The position numbers were made by a program, and so were the translations under genes. Shown here in pieces: positions 35,426 to 44,147 of a stretch of 64,000 nt of DNA. The DNA lies in contig NZ_JAVRHL010000001.1 of assembly GCF_031846565.1 (NCBI RefSeq), positions 682,001 to 746,000 on the forward strand, given 5' to 3'. The notes under the pieces were generated by a model, which saw nothing but the letters and a program-made list of their open reading frames with translations, was not told where the DNA came from and made no database searches. The stretch comes from Tropicimonas_B omnivorans. GTDB lineage: Bacteria; Pseudomonadota; Alphaproteobacteria; Rhodobacterales; Rhodobacteraceae. Position 1 is the first letter of the stretch; each line of letters opens with the position of its first letter.

Positions 35426-36192
35426 CGCTCCCGAAGAACAGCAAGATCACCACGGGAAAGACGTGGCCGAAGCCGGAGGGCGCGACGAACGTCCGGGCCT
35501 TTCACATCTACCGCTGGAACCCGGATGACGGAAAGAACCCGCGCGTGGACACGTATTTCGTGGACATGGACACCTGCGGTCCGATGATCCTGGACGCGCT
35601 GATCAAGATCAAGAACGAGATTGATCCCACGCTGACCTTCCGTCGCTCCTGCCGGGAAGGCATCTGCGGCTCCTGCGCGATGAACATCGACGGGATCAAC
35701 ACGCTGGCCTGCATCTACGGCATGGACGAGGTGAAGGGCGATGTGAAGATCTATCCCCTGCCGCACATGCCCGTCGTGAAGGATCTCATTCCCGACCTGA
35801 CGCTGTTCTACGCCCAGCATGCGAGCATCATGCCGTGGCTGGAAACCAAGACGCAGCGGCCCGAGAAGGAATGGCGGCAATCTATCGAGGACCGCAAGAA
35901 GCTCGACGGCCTCTACGAATGCGTGATGTGTGCATCGTGCTCCGCCGCCTGTCCGTCCTACTGGTGGAACGGCGACCGTTATCTCGGGCCGGCCGCGCTG
36001 CTGCACGCCTACCGCTGGATCATCGACAGCCGGGACGAGGCGACGGGCGAGCGGCTGGACGATCTGGAAGATCCATTCAAGCTCTACCGCTGCCACACGA
36101 TCATGAACTGCGCCAAGACCTGCCCGAAGGGTCTGAACCCGGCAAAGGCGATTCAGGACATCAAGAAGATGATGGTCGACCGGCACGTGTGA
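35413..36192 (+). CDS. sdhB: Succinate dehydrogenase iron-sulfur subunit
   Basis: A 259-residue subunit linking FAD to the membrane quinone. Iron-sulfur ligands are clear: the [2Fe-2S] loop C-R-E-G-I-C-G-S-C...C, then C-V-M-C-A-S-C and C-H-T-I-M-N-C-A-K-T-C-P for the 4Fe-4S and 3Fe-4S clusters. The start at 35413 (MVQLTLPKNS) overlaps the end of the sulfotransferase-like gene and has GAGGA 7 bases upstream. The open frame extends far upstream but those residues are the shadow of the preceding gene. Confidence 0.97.
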   Translation: MVQLTLPKNSKITTGKTWPKPEGATNVRAFHIYRWNPDDGKNPRVDTYFVDMDTCGPMILDALIKIKNEIDPTLTFRRSCREGICGSCAMNIDGINTLACIYGMDEVKGDVKIYPLPHMPVVKDLIPDLTLFYAQHASIMPWLETKTQRPEKEWRQSIEDRKKLDGLYECVMCASCSAACPSYWWNGDRYLGPAALLHAYRWIIDSRDEATGERLDDLEDPFKLYRCHTIMNCAKTCPKGLNPAKAIQDIKKMMVDRHV

Positions 36193-36213
36193 GGTCGGCG
36201 CAAACTGACGCCG

Positions 36214-36247
36214 AAAGGGCGCCGCGAGGGATCGCGGCGCCCTTTTT
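36214..36247 (+). terminator. Rho-independent terminator of the sdh operon
   Basis: Strong stem GGGCGCCGCG / CGCGGCGCCC with a 6-base loop (AGGGAT) and a T run, 22 bases after the sdhB stop. An AAA run on the left suggests it can also act in reverse. Confidence 0.92.
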
Positions 36248-36288
36248 CGTGGCGGGCGATGCGTCCTCCCCCCGCCCTCACCGCAAAC

Positions 36289-36322
36289 GAAAAACGCGCC
36301 ACCCGGTGGGGCGACGCGTTTC
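36289..36322 (-). terminator. Terminator of the 36351 lipoprotein
   Basis: In the minus direction AAACGCG pairs with CGCGTTT around an inner CCCCACCGGGTGG core, followed by a TTTTT tract. It ends transcription from the tandem lipoprotein genes. Confidence 0.75.
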
Positions 36323-36350
36323 ACGTAAATCATTGGACGTCGGGACGCCC

Positions 36351-36512
36351 TCAGTTGATGGCGGTGGTGTCGCCGTCGATGATGCCGTCGCCGTCCAGAT
36401 CCTGATCGAGATTGGCTTCGGTCGCGCCGGAATTCTGCATCCCGGTCGGGGCGCAGGCGGACAGCGCCGCGACGAAGGCGACGAGCAGGGCGGACAGTTT
36501 GAGGTTGGTCAT
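36351..36512 (-). CDS. Small lipoprotein with DxDxDG loop, copy 1
   Basis: A 53-residue lipoprotein starting MTNLKLSALLVAF with the lipobox L-S-A-C, then a short stalk and a C-terminal N-L-D-Q-D-L-D-G-D-G-I-I-D-G-D loop resembling an EF-hand/dockerin-type calcium-binding loop (D at positions 1, 3, 5, G at 6, D at 9). The start has GGAGA upstream. Copy 2 at 36601-36765 has the same stalk and loop, so it is a tandem paralogue. Confidence 0.75.
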   Translation of the reverse strand: MTNLKLSALLVAFVAALSACAPTGMQNSGATEANLDQDLDGDGIIDGDTTAIN

Positions 36513-36600
36513 GACGGTCTCCATGTCGGACTTTTTTAGATTGGTTGCATGACCCAAGACATCATTCGCAATCGGGTTCCCGGATCGGCTTGCGAGAGGA

Positions 36601-36765
36601 TCAGCTTTCGAAGACGATCTGCTCGCCGTCGATGATGCCGTCTCCGTCAAGATCCTGATCGAGGTTCTCCTCGGTCGCGGCCGGGGGTTGCGACGGCATC
36701 GGGGTGCAGGCCCCGATAATGGCGAGGGTCATCAGAAGGGCGAAACTGCGGATGAGCACGGACAT
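36601..36765 (-). CDS. Small lipoprotein with DxDxDG loop, copy 2
   Basis: A 54-residue lipoprotein (MSVLIRSFALLMTLAIIGAC, lipobox I-G-A-C), followed by E-E-N-L-D-Q-D-L-D-G-D-G-I-I-D-G-E. Its last 20 or so residues nearly match copy 1, while the signal peptide differs. Together they look like a duplicated, exported calcium-binding peptide. Function unknown. Confidence 0.75.
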   Translation of the reverse strand: MSVLIRSFALLMTLAIIGACTPMPSQPPAATEENLDQDLDGDGIIDGEQIVFES

Positions 36766-36864
36766 GGACGATCTCCAATTCCTTGATTTGAATGGCCCGG
36801 CCCCGGACGGCCGGTTCCCGTCATCCTGTCTCGAAGATGTCCCTGCGACAAGGGCGATGCGCCG

Positions 36865-37695
36865 ATGAAGGGCCCCGCGGACGCAGAGGCCCGCCGCGCC
36901 GCGCCTCCCGTCATCGCCTATGATCCTGCCTCTCTGCCGCCGGTGGACATGGCGGCGCGGGCGGGGCGCCGGGGGACCATGCGCGCAACCGGCAGTGTCA
37001 CGGTTCCGCCCAGGGAGGCGCGCACGGCGTGCGTTCCGGCGGGCGGCGCATTCCGGATCTCGTGCCCCGAAGGCTCCCAGGTCGGCGATCTGAACCTCTG
37101 GGCGGCAAACGATCCGGAAGAGCGCTTCTACTCGGGCAAGACCCGCGCCCTCCACGGAACGCATGTGGGGCAGGGCGACCGCCTCTGGTCCGCCTTTCCG
37201 TACCTGCGCCCGATGGCGACGATCCTGGAAGACAGTCTGGACTGGTACGGGATCGATGCGGATGGCGGGGCCGTGCATGACGTCATCGGAACGCGCTGCG
37301 ATCCCTATACCCATGTCCGCCTCGGGGGCGCACCGTATCACCAGTGCTGTCATTCGAACCTGACGCGCGCCCTCGTCCATGAGCTGGGACTGTCTCCGGG
37401 GGAAGCGGAGGGCCGGGTGCACGACGTTCTCAACGTCTTCATGTGCACCGGTTTCACGCAGCATACGGGGCAGTACTTCATGAAGGCGAGCCCGGCGCGG
37501 GCAGGAGACTTCATCGAGTTCTTCGCGGAGATCGATCTGCTGATCGCCCTCAGCGCCTGTCCCGGCGGAGATTGCGGCGCGGAGCATTCGTCGGATGAAG
37601 CCATCTGCCGCCCCCTCCTGATCGAGGTGTTCGAGGGGGAGGGCGCCTGGGCCTCGCCGGAGACTGCGCCCTACGACCGGTCCCACGGGATCTGA
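36865..37695 (+). CDS. DUF1989 (urea-carboxylase-associated) protein
   Basis: A 276-residue protein of the DUF1989 family, found beside urea carboxylase genes and thought to help urea or amidine metabolism. Cysteines in D-V-L-N-V-F-M-C-T-G-F-T-Q-H-T and the C-C-H motif fit the metal-site pattern of the family. No urea genes flank it here. It lies opposite the lipoprotein pair. Confidence 0.85.
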   Translation: MKGPADAEARRAAPPVIAYDPASLPPVDMAARAGRRGTMRATGSVTVPPREARTACVPAGGAFRISCPEGSQVGDLNLWAANDPEERFYSGKTRALHGTHVGQGDRLWSAFPYLRPMATILEDSLDWYGIDADGGAVHDVIGTRCDPYTHVRLGGAPYHQCCHSNLTRALVHELGLSPGEAEGRVHDVLNVFMCTGFTQHTGQYFMKASPARAGDFIEFFAEIDLLIALSACPGGDCGAEHSSDEAICRPLLIEVFEGEGAWASPETAPYDRSHGI

Positions 37696-37709
37696 TCGGC
37701 GGGCCCGGA

Positions 37710-38669
37710 TCAGGCGACGCGGTTCGGCGGCTCACGTCCCTCGAGAGCGGCGCGGACATTATCGAGTGCCATCATCCCCATCGCTTCGCGCACCTCGAGA
37801 GCAGCGGTGCCGAGATGAGGCAGCAGGGACACGTTCGGCAGGCGGCGCAGGGCCGCCGGCACGTCAGGCTCGGTCTCGTAGACGTCGAGGCCCGCGCCCG
37901 CGATCCAGCCGCCTTCGAGCGCGGCGATGAGCGCCCCCTCATCCACCAGCTCGCCGCGGGCGATGTTGACGAGGTGGGCGTGGGGGCGCATCGCGGCGAT
38001 CTGGTCCGCGCCGATGATGCCGGTCATGCCCGGTCCCGCGGCGAGGGCGATCACGACGACGTCCGCCGCCGACATGACCTCCTCGATCCGGCCCAGCTGC
38101 CGGGCGGGCACGCCGGCGTCCCGGTCCGGCGAGCGGTTCCAGAACGCGATGTCCATTCCGAAGCCGTGATGCGCGCGGGCAGCGACGGACCGGCCGATCC
38201 GGCCCATGCCGATCACGCCCAGCGTCTTGCCGGACATGTGGAGGCCGAGAAGCTGGGTCGGCGTCCAGCCCGTCCACTTGCCCGAGCGCAGAAGGGATTC
38301 GCCCTCCGACGCTCGGCGGCAGCTCATCAGCATCAGCGTCAGGGCGATATCGGCGGTCGCCTCGGTGACGGCGCCGGGCGTGTTGCTGACCACGATGCCG
38401 GCCCTCGCCGCGGCCTCCACGTCGATATGACCGAAGCCCGCGCCGAAATTCGCGAGGATCTTCGTGCGATGCGGCCCGCCAGCGAACGCGGCCTCGGTGA
38501 AGGCATCCCCCAGCGTCGGCACGATCGCGTCGTACTCCCCGAGCGCGGCTCCGGCGTCCCGTGGGCCATAGGCCGCGCGCTCCTCGTCGACGACGACCTC
38601 CCCCAGCGTGTGGGCCATCTCCAGAACACGGTCCGGCAGGCGCCGGGTGATGAGGATGCGGGCCGTCAA
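37710..38669 (-). CDS. D-2-hydroxyacid dehydrogenase (glyoxylate/hydroxypyruvate reductase type)
   Basis: A 319-residue NAD(P)-dependent oxidoreductase. Rossmann G-M-G-R-I-G-R is near residue 155; the catalytic R (N-I-A-R-G-E-L-V-D-E), E (Y-E-T-E-P) and H (L-L-P-H-L-G-T) complete the triad. TTG start overlaps the csaA-like stop. GyaR-type enzymes reduce glyoxylate or hydroxypyruvate; the exact acid is not readable from sequence. Confidence 0.9.
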   Translation of the reverse strand: MTARILITRRLPDRVLEMAHTLGEVVVDEERAAYGPRDAGAALGEYDAIVPTLGDAFTEAAFAGGPHRTKILANFGAGFGHIDVEAAARAGIVVSNTPGAVTEATADIALTLMLMSCRRASEGESLLRSGKWTGWTPTQLLGLHMSGKTLGVIGMGRIGRSVAARAHHGFGMDIAFWNRSPDRDAGVPARQLGRIEEVMSAADVVVIALAAGPGMTGIIGADQIAAMRPHAHLVNIARGELVDEGALIAALEGGWIAGAGLDVYETEPDVPAALRRLPNVSLLPHLGTAALEVREAMGMMALDNVRAALEGREPPNRVA

Positions 38670-39007
38670 AAGAGCCGTCCGCCGACGGGCACGTCCCGCT
38701 CGGGCTCGATCAGGACGACCTCGCCTTCCGCATCCGGCACCCCGAGAACCAGCGCCTCGGACATGAACTTGCCGATCTGCCGGGGCGGAAAGTTCACCAC
38801 GCCGAGGACCCGCCGTCCGGGCAGGGTCTCCGGGGCGTAGTGTGCCGTGATCTGGGCGGAGCTCTTCCTTTCCCCGATCTCCGGCCCGAAATCGACGCGC
38901 AGCTTGATCGCCGGTTTGCGCGCCTCGGGGAAAGGCTCGGCGGCGATGATCCGACCGACGCGGATGTCGAGCTTCATGAAGTCGTCGAACGTCGCCTCGT
39001 CCGTCAC
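38666..39007 (-). CDS. CsaA-like tRNA-binding domain protein
   Basis: A 113-residue stand-alone EMAP-II/tRNA-binding OB-fold domain (D-I-R-V-G-R-I-I...V-V-N-F-P-P-R-Q-I-G-K-F-M-S-E). The CsaA/YgjH family binds tRNA or acts as a secretion-related chaperone. GTG start inside the proC stop. It sits in a coupled run proC-csaA-dehydrogenase on the minus strand. Confidence 0.92.
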   Translation of the reverse strand: MTDEATFDDFMKLDIRVGRIIAAEPFPEARKPAIKLRVDFGPEIGERKSSAQITAHYAPETLPGRRVLGVVNFPPRQIGKFMSEALVLGVPDAEGEVVLIEPERDVPVGGRLF

Positions 39008-39804
39008 TTCGACAGCTCCTCGTCCCGCTTGATCGCGGCCATGACCGTGCGGTGCATCAGGTCCGGCAGCTCCTCCATCAGCGTTCGGAGTGCGACCTCC
39101 GTGACGCCGTTCGGGGAGGTGACGTTGGTGCGGAGCTGGGCCGCGCTCTCGTCCGAGCTGTCGAGAAGCGCGCCGGCTCCCGAGATCGTGGCGCGGGCGA
39201 GCTGGCCCGCGACCTCTTCGGACAGTCCCTCGCGAACGCCGGCCTCGGTCAGCGCCTCGACCATGTGGAAGACGTAGGCCGGGCCACAGCCAGAAATGCC
39301 GGTGACCGTCCGCATCTGCGCCTCGCTCTCGAGCCGCACGACCTGGCCCACGGCGGACAGCAGCTCCTCGGCAAGATCGAGGTAGCCGGTGCCGCCCTCG
39401 TTTCCGACGATCGCGGTGATGCCGCGCTTCACGGCCGAGGGCGTGTTGGGCATGGCGCGGATGACAGGCGTTCCGGCCCCGAACGCGCGTTCGTAGTAGC
39501 GGATCGGCAGGCCGGCCGCGACGGTCAGAACAGGGACCTCGCCGCCGCCGTAATGCGTGACTTGGGCCAGCGCATCCTGCATTATCTGCGGCTTCACAGC
39601 GAGAAGGACGAGAGCGGGGCGCTCAGGCAGGGCTGCGTTCAGGCGGCAGCCGGTCGATGTCAGGAAGTCGGAGGGCGTCGGATCCAGAACGGTGACGGAC
39701 TGGGGCGCAAGACCGCCGGCGAGCCAGCCTTCCAGCATTGCCGAGCCCATCTTTCCGCAGCCCAGGATCACGAGACCCCGTGCCGTGATATCGGTCATGT
39801 CCAT
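39004..39804 (-). CDS. proC: Pyrroline-5-carboxylate reductase
   Basis: Last step of proline synthesis, reducing pyrroline-5-carboxylate with NAD(P)H. The 266-residue protein has the N-terminal G-C-G-K-M-G-S-A-M nucleotide site and the conserved I-S-G-C-G-P-A-Y-V-F-H-M-V-E-A-L block. The AGAGGA site supports the 39804 start. It is coupled to the CsaA-like gene. Confidence 0.95.
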   Translation of the reverse strand: MDMTDITARGLVILGCGKMGSAMLEGWLAGGLAPQSVTVLDPTPSDFLTSTGCRLNAALPERPALVLLAVKPQIMQDALAQVTHYGGGEVPVLTVAAGLPIRYYERAFGAGTPVIRAMPNTPSAVKRGITAIVGNEGGTGYLDLAEELLSAVGQVVRLESEAQMRTVTGISGCGPAYVFHMVEALTEAGVREGLSEEVAGQLARATISGAGALLDSSDESAAQLRTNVTSPNGVTEVALRTLMEELPDLMHRTVMAAIKRDEELSK

Positions 39805-39842
39805 GTCGGTCCTCTCCCGCGTCTAGAAGCGCGGGGCGGAGG

Positions 39843-40343
39843 TTAGGCGCGGCCGTAAGCCTCTGCAATGGCGACCTGCATCGCGTCCGCCGGCTCCCGC
39901 TCGCCCCAGGTGACGAGCTGGAAGGCGGGGTAGAAACGCTCTGATGCGGTGACGGCGGCCTCGATCAGGGTGTCGATCTGCTCCGGACCCGCCATCTGGC
40001 CCCCCGCGAGCACGAGCCCGTAGCGGTAGGTCATCAGGTTCTGTTCGGCCCAGTAGGTGAAGCCGCCCGCCCAACAGGCATCGTTCACGCGATTCAGCGC
40101 CTCGTAGAGCTTGGGCAGCCGCGCTGCGGGCGGCTCCATCTCGAAGGTGCAGATGAGGCGGAGCGTCTCGTCGTAGTGGGACCACGCCAGCGTGATGGAA
40201 TAGGTCTTCCAGCGGCCTTCGACGGCCATGGCGATCTGATCGTCGCCGATGCGGTCGAAGTCCCACGCGTGGTGCTGCGCAAGGGATTCCACGATGTCGA
40301 TGGGGTGAAGGTCGTCCGTCATATATGCTTCGGAAAGCGACAT
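39843..40343 (-). CDS. YbjN-family protein
   Basis: A 166-residue YbjN/DUF1790-type protein with the W-D-F-D-R-I-G-D-D and G-Y-N-like alpha/beta core of the T3S-chaperone-like fold. Cytoplasmic. The role is unknown; E. coli YbjN affects motility and stress responses. It precedes proC by about 38 bases and may be co-transcribed. Confidence 0.85.
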   Translation of the reverse strand: MSLSEAYMTDDLHPIDIVESLAQHHAWDFDRIGDDQIAMAVEGRWKTYSITLAWSHYDETLRLICTFEMEPPAARLPKLYEALNRVNDACWAGGFTYWAEQNLMTYRYGLVLAGGQMAGPEQIDTLIEAAVTASERFYPAFQLVTWGEREPADAMQVAIAEAYGRA

Positions 40344-40681
40344 TGCCCGGCCTCGTTGGTTGTAGCCCCGGCACCGTCACTGGCGTCTAGGGCTAGGTGC
40401 CTGCTCAAGGATCAGCGGGCGAAGCCGGCTGCCCTTACCAGATATGGTGGGGGCAAGGGGGGTCGGCTGTAAAGAGACATTCGGGGCGCAAAGGCCCCCG
40501 CGCGGCAGGTTTCTGGGGATAAGTGCGTCTGCCTCAGGGGCAGGGATGCCCGCGGCGCGCAAGCGCGCGATCAGGGCGTGCCTCCGGCGAATGACGCGGG
40601 GCACCAGCGCTGCGCGTCTTGCCCGGCGGGCGTATCGCTCGCCCTCGGCCGGCGATTGCCCCCGACGGAACAGCTTCGGGA
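40344..40681. other. 338-bp gap between ubiK and ybjN-like gene
   Basis: The minus frame is open here for about 100 codons and Arg/Ala-rich, but has no start signal or recognisable family, so it looks like GC-rich chance reading. No RNA gene was identified. A degraded gene cannot be excluded. Confidence 0.4.
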
Positions 40682-40936
40682 TCAGGAGTCCGAAGCGTGC
40701 TTCGCTTCGAGCGTCTCGATCCGGGCCTTCAGGGCTTCGTTCTCTTCGCGGGCCTTCTGCGCCATTGCGCGCACGGCATCGAATTCCTCGCGGGTGACGA
40801 GGTCCCGCTCGGCGAGGAACCGGTCGATCATGCCGCTGAAGGCGGTCTCGGCCTCCTCCCGCGCGCCCTGAGCCACGCCCATCGCATTGGTCATCAGCTG
40901 GGACATGTCGTCGAAGAACTTGGAGCGCGTCTGCAT
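40682..40936 (-). CDS. ubiK: UbiK-family (BMFP) accessory protein
   Basis: An 84-residue, mostly coiled-coil protein with the UbiK pattern (S-K-F-F-D-D-M-S-Q-L...F-D-A-V-R-A-M-A-x-K-A-R-E-E-N-E-A-L). UbiK aids ubiquinone synthesis complexes in Proteobacteria. It is divergent from lgt. Confidence 0.85.
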   Translation of the reverse strand: MQTRSKFFDDMSQLMTNAMGVAQGAREEAETAFSGMIDRFLAERDLVTREEFDAVRAMAQKAREENEALKARIETLEAKHASDS

Positions 40937-41032
40937 CGGGATCCCCTCGGCGTTGGAACAAGGGCGTTATATGGGGCTTGGGGGCGCGCCCACAAGGTTG
41001 ACTTATGCCCGCTTCCACGGTTCAGAGCCGGC

Positions 41033-41959
41033 ATGCGTGCCATGATCCCCTTTCCGGCGATAGATCCGGAACTCGTCTCGGTCAGCCTCTTCGGGCTGGA
41101 CCTTGCCCTGCGCTGGTATGCCCTCGCCTACATCGCCGGCATCCTCGCCGGCTGGAGGATCGGCATCCTGCTTCTGCGCCGGGAGCGGCTCTGGCCGCGG
41201 GACGTGCCGCCGATGCGCCCCGCGCAGGCGGACGATCTGCTCACCTGGCTGATCCTCGGCATCGTGCTCGGCGGGCGCCTCGGCTACGTGCTGTTCTACA
41301 ATCTTGGCTTCTACCTGCAGAACCCGGGCCAGATCCTCGTCTTGTGGGAGGGCGGCATGTCCTTCCACGGGGGGATGCTGGGCGTCGTCCTCGCCTTCAC
41401 GATCTTCTGCCGTCGCAACGGTATCCCGATTCTGCAGACCGCGGACATGCTCGCGGTCGCGACGTGGCCCGGCCTGTTCTTCGGACGGCTGGCCAACTTC
41501 ATCAACGCGGAGCTCTACGGCCGCCCGACGGACGTGCCATGGGCGATGAAGTTCCCGACGATGTGCCAGGTCCCCTCCGTGCAGAACTGTCCGGTCGCCG
41601 GGGAGTGGTTCTATACCGGCCAGGAGCTCGCGCGGCATCCGAGCCAGCTCTACCAGGCCGGCCTGGAAGGATTGGCGCTGGGGGCGGTGCTTCTGCTGCT
41701 CGCCTTCGGAACGCGCGCGCTGAAGCGCCCCGGCATCCTCGTCGGCACCTTCCTGACGGGTTATGCTTTGGCGCGGATCGTGGTGGAATACGTGCGCCAG
41801 CCGGACGCGCAGTTCGTCTCGCCCGGCAATCCCATCGGGTTCGTGATCGGCGAAGGAGCCATCGGCCTGACCATGGGGCAACTCCTGTCCCTTCCCATGC
41901 TGGCGTTCGGGATTTTCCTCATCGTCTGGGCGCGGAGGGGGCGCACGGTCCCGGCATGA
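41033..41959 (+). CDS. lgt: Prolipoprotein diacylglyceryl transferase
   Basis: A 308-residue polytopic membrane enzyme that lipidates the lipobox cysteine of prolipoproteins, such as those listed in this window. The signature G-R-L-A-N-F-I-N-A-E-L-Y-G is complete and H-G-G-M-L-G is present. ATG at 41033 or 41042 (MIPFPAI) is possible; neither has a strong site. It is coupled to the next gene through ATGA. Confidence 0.96.
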   Translation: MRAMIPFPAIDPELVSVSLFGLDLALRWYALAYIAGILAGWRIGILLLRRERLWPRDVPPMRPAQADDLLTWLILGIVLGGRLGYVLFYNLGFYLQNPGQILVLWEGGMSFHGGMLGVVLAFTIFCRRNGIPILQTADMLAVATWPGLFFGRLANFINAELYGRPTDVPWAMKFPTMCQVPSVQNCPVAGEWFYTGQELARHPSQLYQAGLEGLALGAVLLLLAFGTRALKRPGILVGTFLTGYALARIVVEYVRQPDAQFVSPGNPIGFVIGEGAIGLTMGQLLSLPMLAFGIFLIVWARRGRTVPA

Positions 41960-43026
41960 CCGACCTGGCGCGCCTCCTCGAAGAGCGGATCCGGGCCGCA
42001 GGGCCCCTTACGCTTGCCGACTACATGGCCGAGTGCCTGCTTCATCCCGAACATGGTTACTATACCGGGGGGCGCGTCTTCGGCGCGTCGGGTGATTTCA
42101 TCACCGCGCCCGAGGTCAGCCAGATGTTCGGCGAGCTGGTGGGCCTCGCCCTCGCGCAAGGCTGGATGGATCGGGGTCAGCCGGAGAGGTTCGTCCTCGC
42201 GGAGCTGGGACCGGGGAGGGGCACCTTGATGGCCGACGCCCTGCGGGCCGCGGAGCGGGTGCCGGGATTCGTGGCGGCCGCCGAGGTCGTGCTGGTCGAG
42301 GCGAGCCCGCGACTGCGGGAGGTTCAGGCCGAGACGCTCGCGGACCGGTCACCGCGCTGGCTGGACAGCGTCGAGCAGCTCCCCGAGGCGCCGCTTTTCC
42401 TGATCGCGAACGAGTTTTTCGACGCGCTTCCGATTCGCCAGTTCCAGAGAGATGGCGAGACCTGGCGGGAGCGGGTGATCGGGCTCGGGCCGGAGGGCGG
42501 TCTTGCGATGGGGCTGGCCGATGCCGCACCGCCCGGCGCCGCGCCGCGGGCGTCCGAAGGGGGAGACGTGGTGGAGATCTGCCCGTCGCTTCCGACCGTG
42601 GCCGGCACGATTGCCGCACGGATCAAGGATCACGGCGGTCTCGCGCTCATGATCGACTATGGCGCCGAGGGCGGCCGCGGGGACACGTTCCAGGCTGTCC
42701 AGAACCACGCCTATGCAGATCCCCTCGCCGCTCCGGGGCAGGCGGACCTCACCGCGCATGTCGACTTCGCGGCGCTCGCGCGGGCAGGCGAGTGGGCCGG
42801 GCTCCGCGCCAGCGGCCCGCTCAAGCAGGGATTGTGGCTCGGCGCGCTCGGAATCGTGCCGCGGGCGCAGGCCCTGGCGCGCGCGGTATCGGATCGGCCC
42901 GGCGGGATCGATGAGGTCCGAAGTGCGCTGGAACGCTTGACCGATCCGTCTCAGATGGGTTCGCTCTTCAAGGTCCTTGCGTTCGACCGGCCGGACGCGC
43001 CCCTGCCTGCGGGATTTGCCCCATGA
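41956..43026 (+). CDS. MidA/NDUFAF7-type class I SAM methyltransferase
   Basis: A 356-residue DUF185 methyltransferase. SAM site E-L-G-P-G-R-G-T-L (near residue 85), followed by the family N-E-F-F-D-A-L-P. The eukaryotic relative NDUFAF7 methylates a complex I arginine; a similar role is inference. It overlaps both lgt and pgeF by 4 bases, suggesting a coupled operon. Confidence 0.92.
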   Translation: MTDLARLLEERIRAAGPLTLADYMAECLLHPEHGYYTGGRVFGASGDFITAPEVSQMFGELVGLALAQGWMDRGQPERFVLAELGPGRGTLMADALRAAERVPGFVAAAEVVLVEASPRLREVQAETLADRSPRWLDSVEQLPEAPLFLIANEFFDALPIRQFQRDGETWRERVIGLGPEGGLAMGLADAAPPGAAPRASEGGDVVEICPSLPTVAGTIAARIKDHGGLALMIDYGAEGGRGDTFQAVQNHAYADPLAAPGQADLTAHVDFAALARAGEWAGLRASGPLKQGLWLGALGIVPRAQALARAVSDRPGGIDEVRSALERLTDPSQMGSLFKVLAFDRPDAPLPAGFAP

Positions 43027-43772
43027 CGCTCGAAATACTGACCTCTGACGCGCTCTCGCCCCTGCGGCACGGGTTCTTCACGCGCCGCGGTGGCGCGTCC
43101 TCCGGCATCTTCGAGGGACTGAACTGCGGCCCGGGATCCAGCGACCAGCGGGAGGCGGTCGAGATCAACCTGGCCCGCGTCGCCGATGCGATGGACGTGC
43201 CGCCGGCACGCCTCGCCGGCATGACGCAGGTGCATTCTGCCGACGTCGTCCGGGCGATCCCCGGCGAACGCCCCCGCGCCGACGGTCTCGTGACGAACGA
43301 GCCGGGCGTGGTCTTGAGCGTGCTGACCGCCGATTGCCAGCCCGTCCTCTTCGCGGACGAGGAGGCCGGCGTGATCGGCGCGGCCCATGCCGGATGGCGC
43401 GGCGCGAAGGACGGTATCCTCGAGCGGGTGGTCGAGGAGATGGAGGGCCTCGGCGCCGAGCGGTTGCGGATCTGCGCGGTGATCGGCCCCTCGATCAGCC
43501 AGGCTGCCTACGAGGTCGGCCCGGACTTCGTCGAAAGCTTCGTGGACGAGGAACCCGAGGCCGCCCGCTTCTTCGCCGGCGGCGAGGGGGATCGCGCGAT
43601 GTTCGACCTGCCGGGCTACGGGCTCTGGCGGCTGAGGGCGGCGGGCGTGGGAGAGGCTGAGTGGACCCGGCACTGCACCTATGCGGATCCGGACCGATTC
43701 TTCTCCTACCGCCGGACGACCCATCTGGTCGAGGCCGATTACGGGCGCATGATTTCCTGCATCCGGCTGTGA
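43023..43772 (+). CDS. pgeF: PgeF/LACC1-type purine-nucleoside or peptidoglycan-editing protein
   Basis: A 249-residue COG1496 protein (multicopper-like fold). The zinc-site residues lie in V-H-S-A-D, T-A-D-C-Q-P-V and A-A-H-A-G-W-R-G. The family was called polyphenol oxidase or laccase domain; members include PgeF and purine nucleoside phosphorylases such as human LACC1. It overlaps the methyltransferase stop (ATGA). Confidence 0.93.
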   Translation: MTLEILTSDALSPLRHGFFTRRGGASSGIFEGLNCGPGSSDQREAVEINLARVADAMDVPPARLAGMTQVHSADVVRAIPGERPRADGLVTNEPGVVLSVLTADCQPVLFADEEAGVIGAAHAGWRGAKDGILERVVEEMEGLGAERLRICAVIGPSISQAAYEVGPDFVESFVDEEPEAARFFAGGEGDRAMFDLPGYGLWRLRAAGVGEAEWTRHCTYADPDRFFSYRRTTHLVEADYGRMISCIRL

Positions 43773-43887
43773 CGCGAGCCGGTCTCCAAGACTCCCGCAA
43801 AGTGGCGCCGGGGCGCCCCATGCCCGCCCCATTCGAGCGCGTATCTTGCAGTCGAGCAAAGGTGCGAGCCCGTTGGGAGAAGCCGAA

Positions 43888-44052
43888 ATGGCAAGCAAGA
43901 CAAGACGCTGGATGACGTCCGCGATCGAGGCCGCGAAAGCGGCGGAAGACGTGCGCATGCCCTGGGCGAAGGGCGCGCCCCGCGCCGCCCGGATCGCGCG
44001 CCGGGATGCCCGTGAGGAGGAAGCGCCCCGGCTGAAACGCCGCACCGCCTGA
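43888..44052 (+). CDS. Small conserved basic protein downstream of pgeF
   Basis: A 54-residue, Arg/Ala-rich protein (MASKTRRWMTSAIEAAKAAE...) preceded by GGGAGAAG. I recall small proteins of this pattern next to pgeF in Rhodobacterales, so I accept it, but it could be a chance frame. Function unknown. Confidence 0.6.
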   Translation: MASKTRRWMTSAIEAAKAAEDVRMPWAKGAPRAARIARRDAREEEAPRLKRRTA

Positions 44053-44147
44053 CATCCCGCCCATGTCGGCGCCGGGCACGTCTCTCTGGCGCTAGCTCCG
44101 GGGGGCCGGTTCGAGGCCTTCCGGTCAGCGACAACTACGCTTCGATA

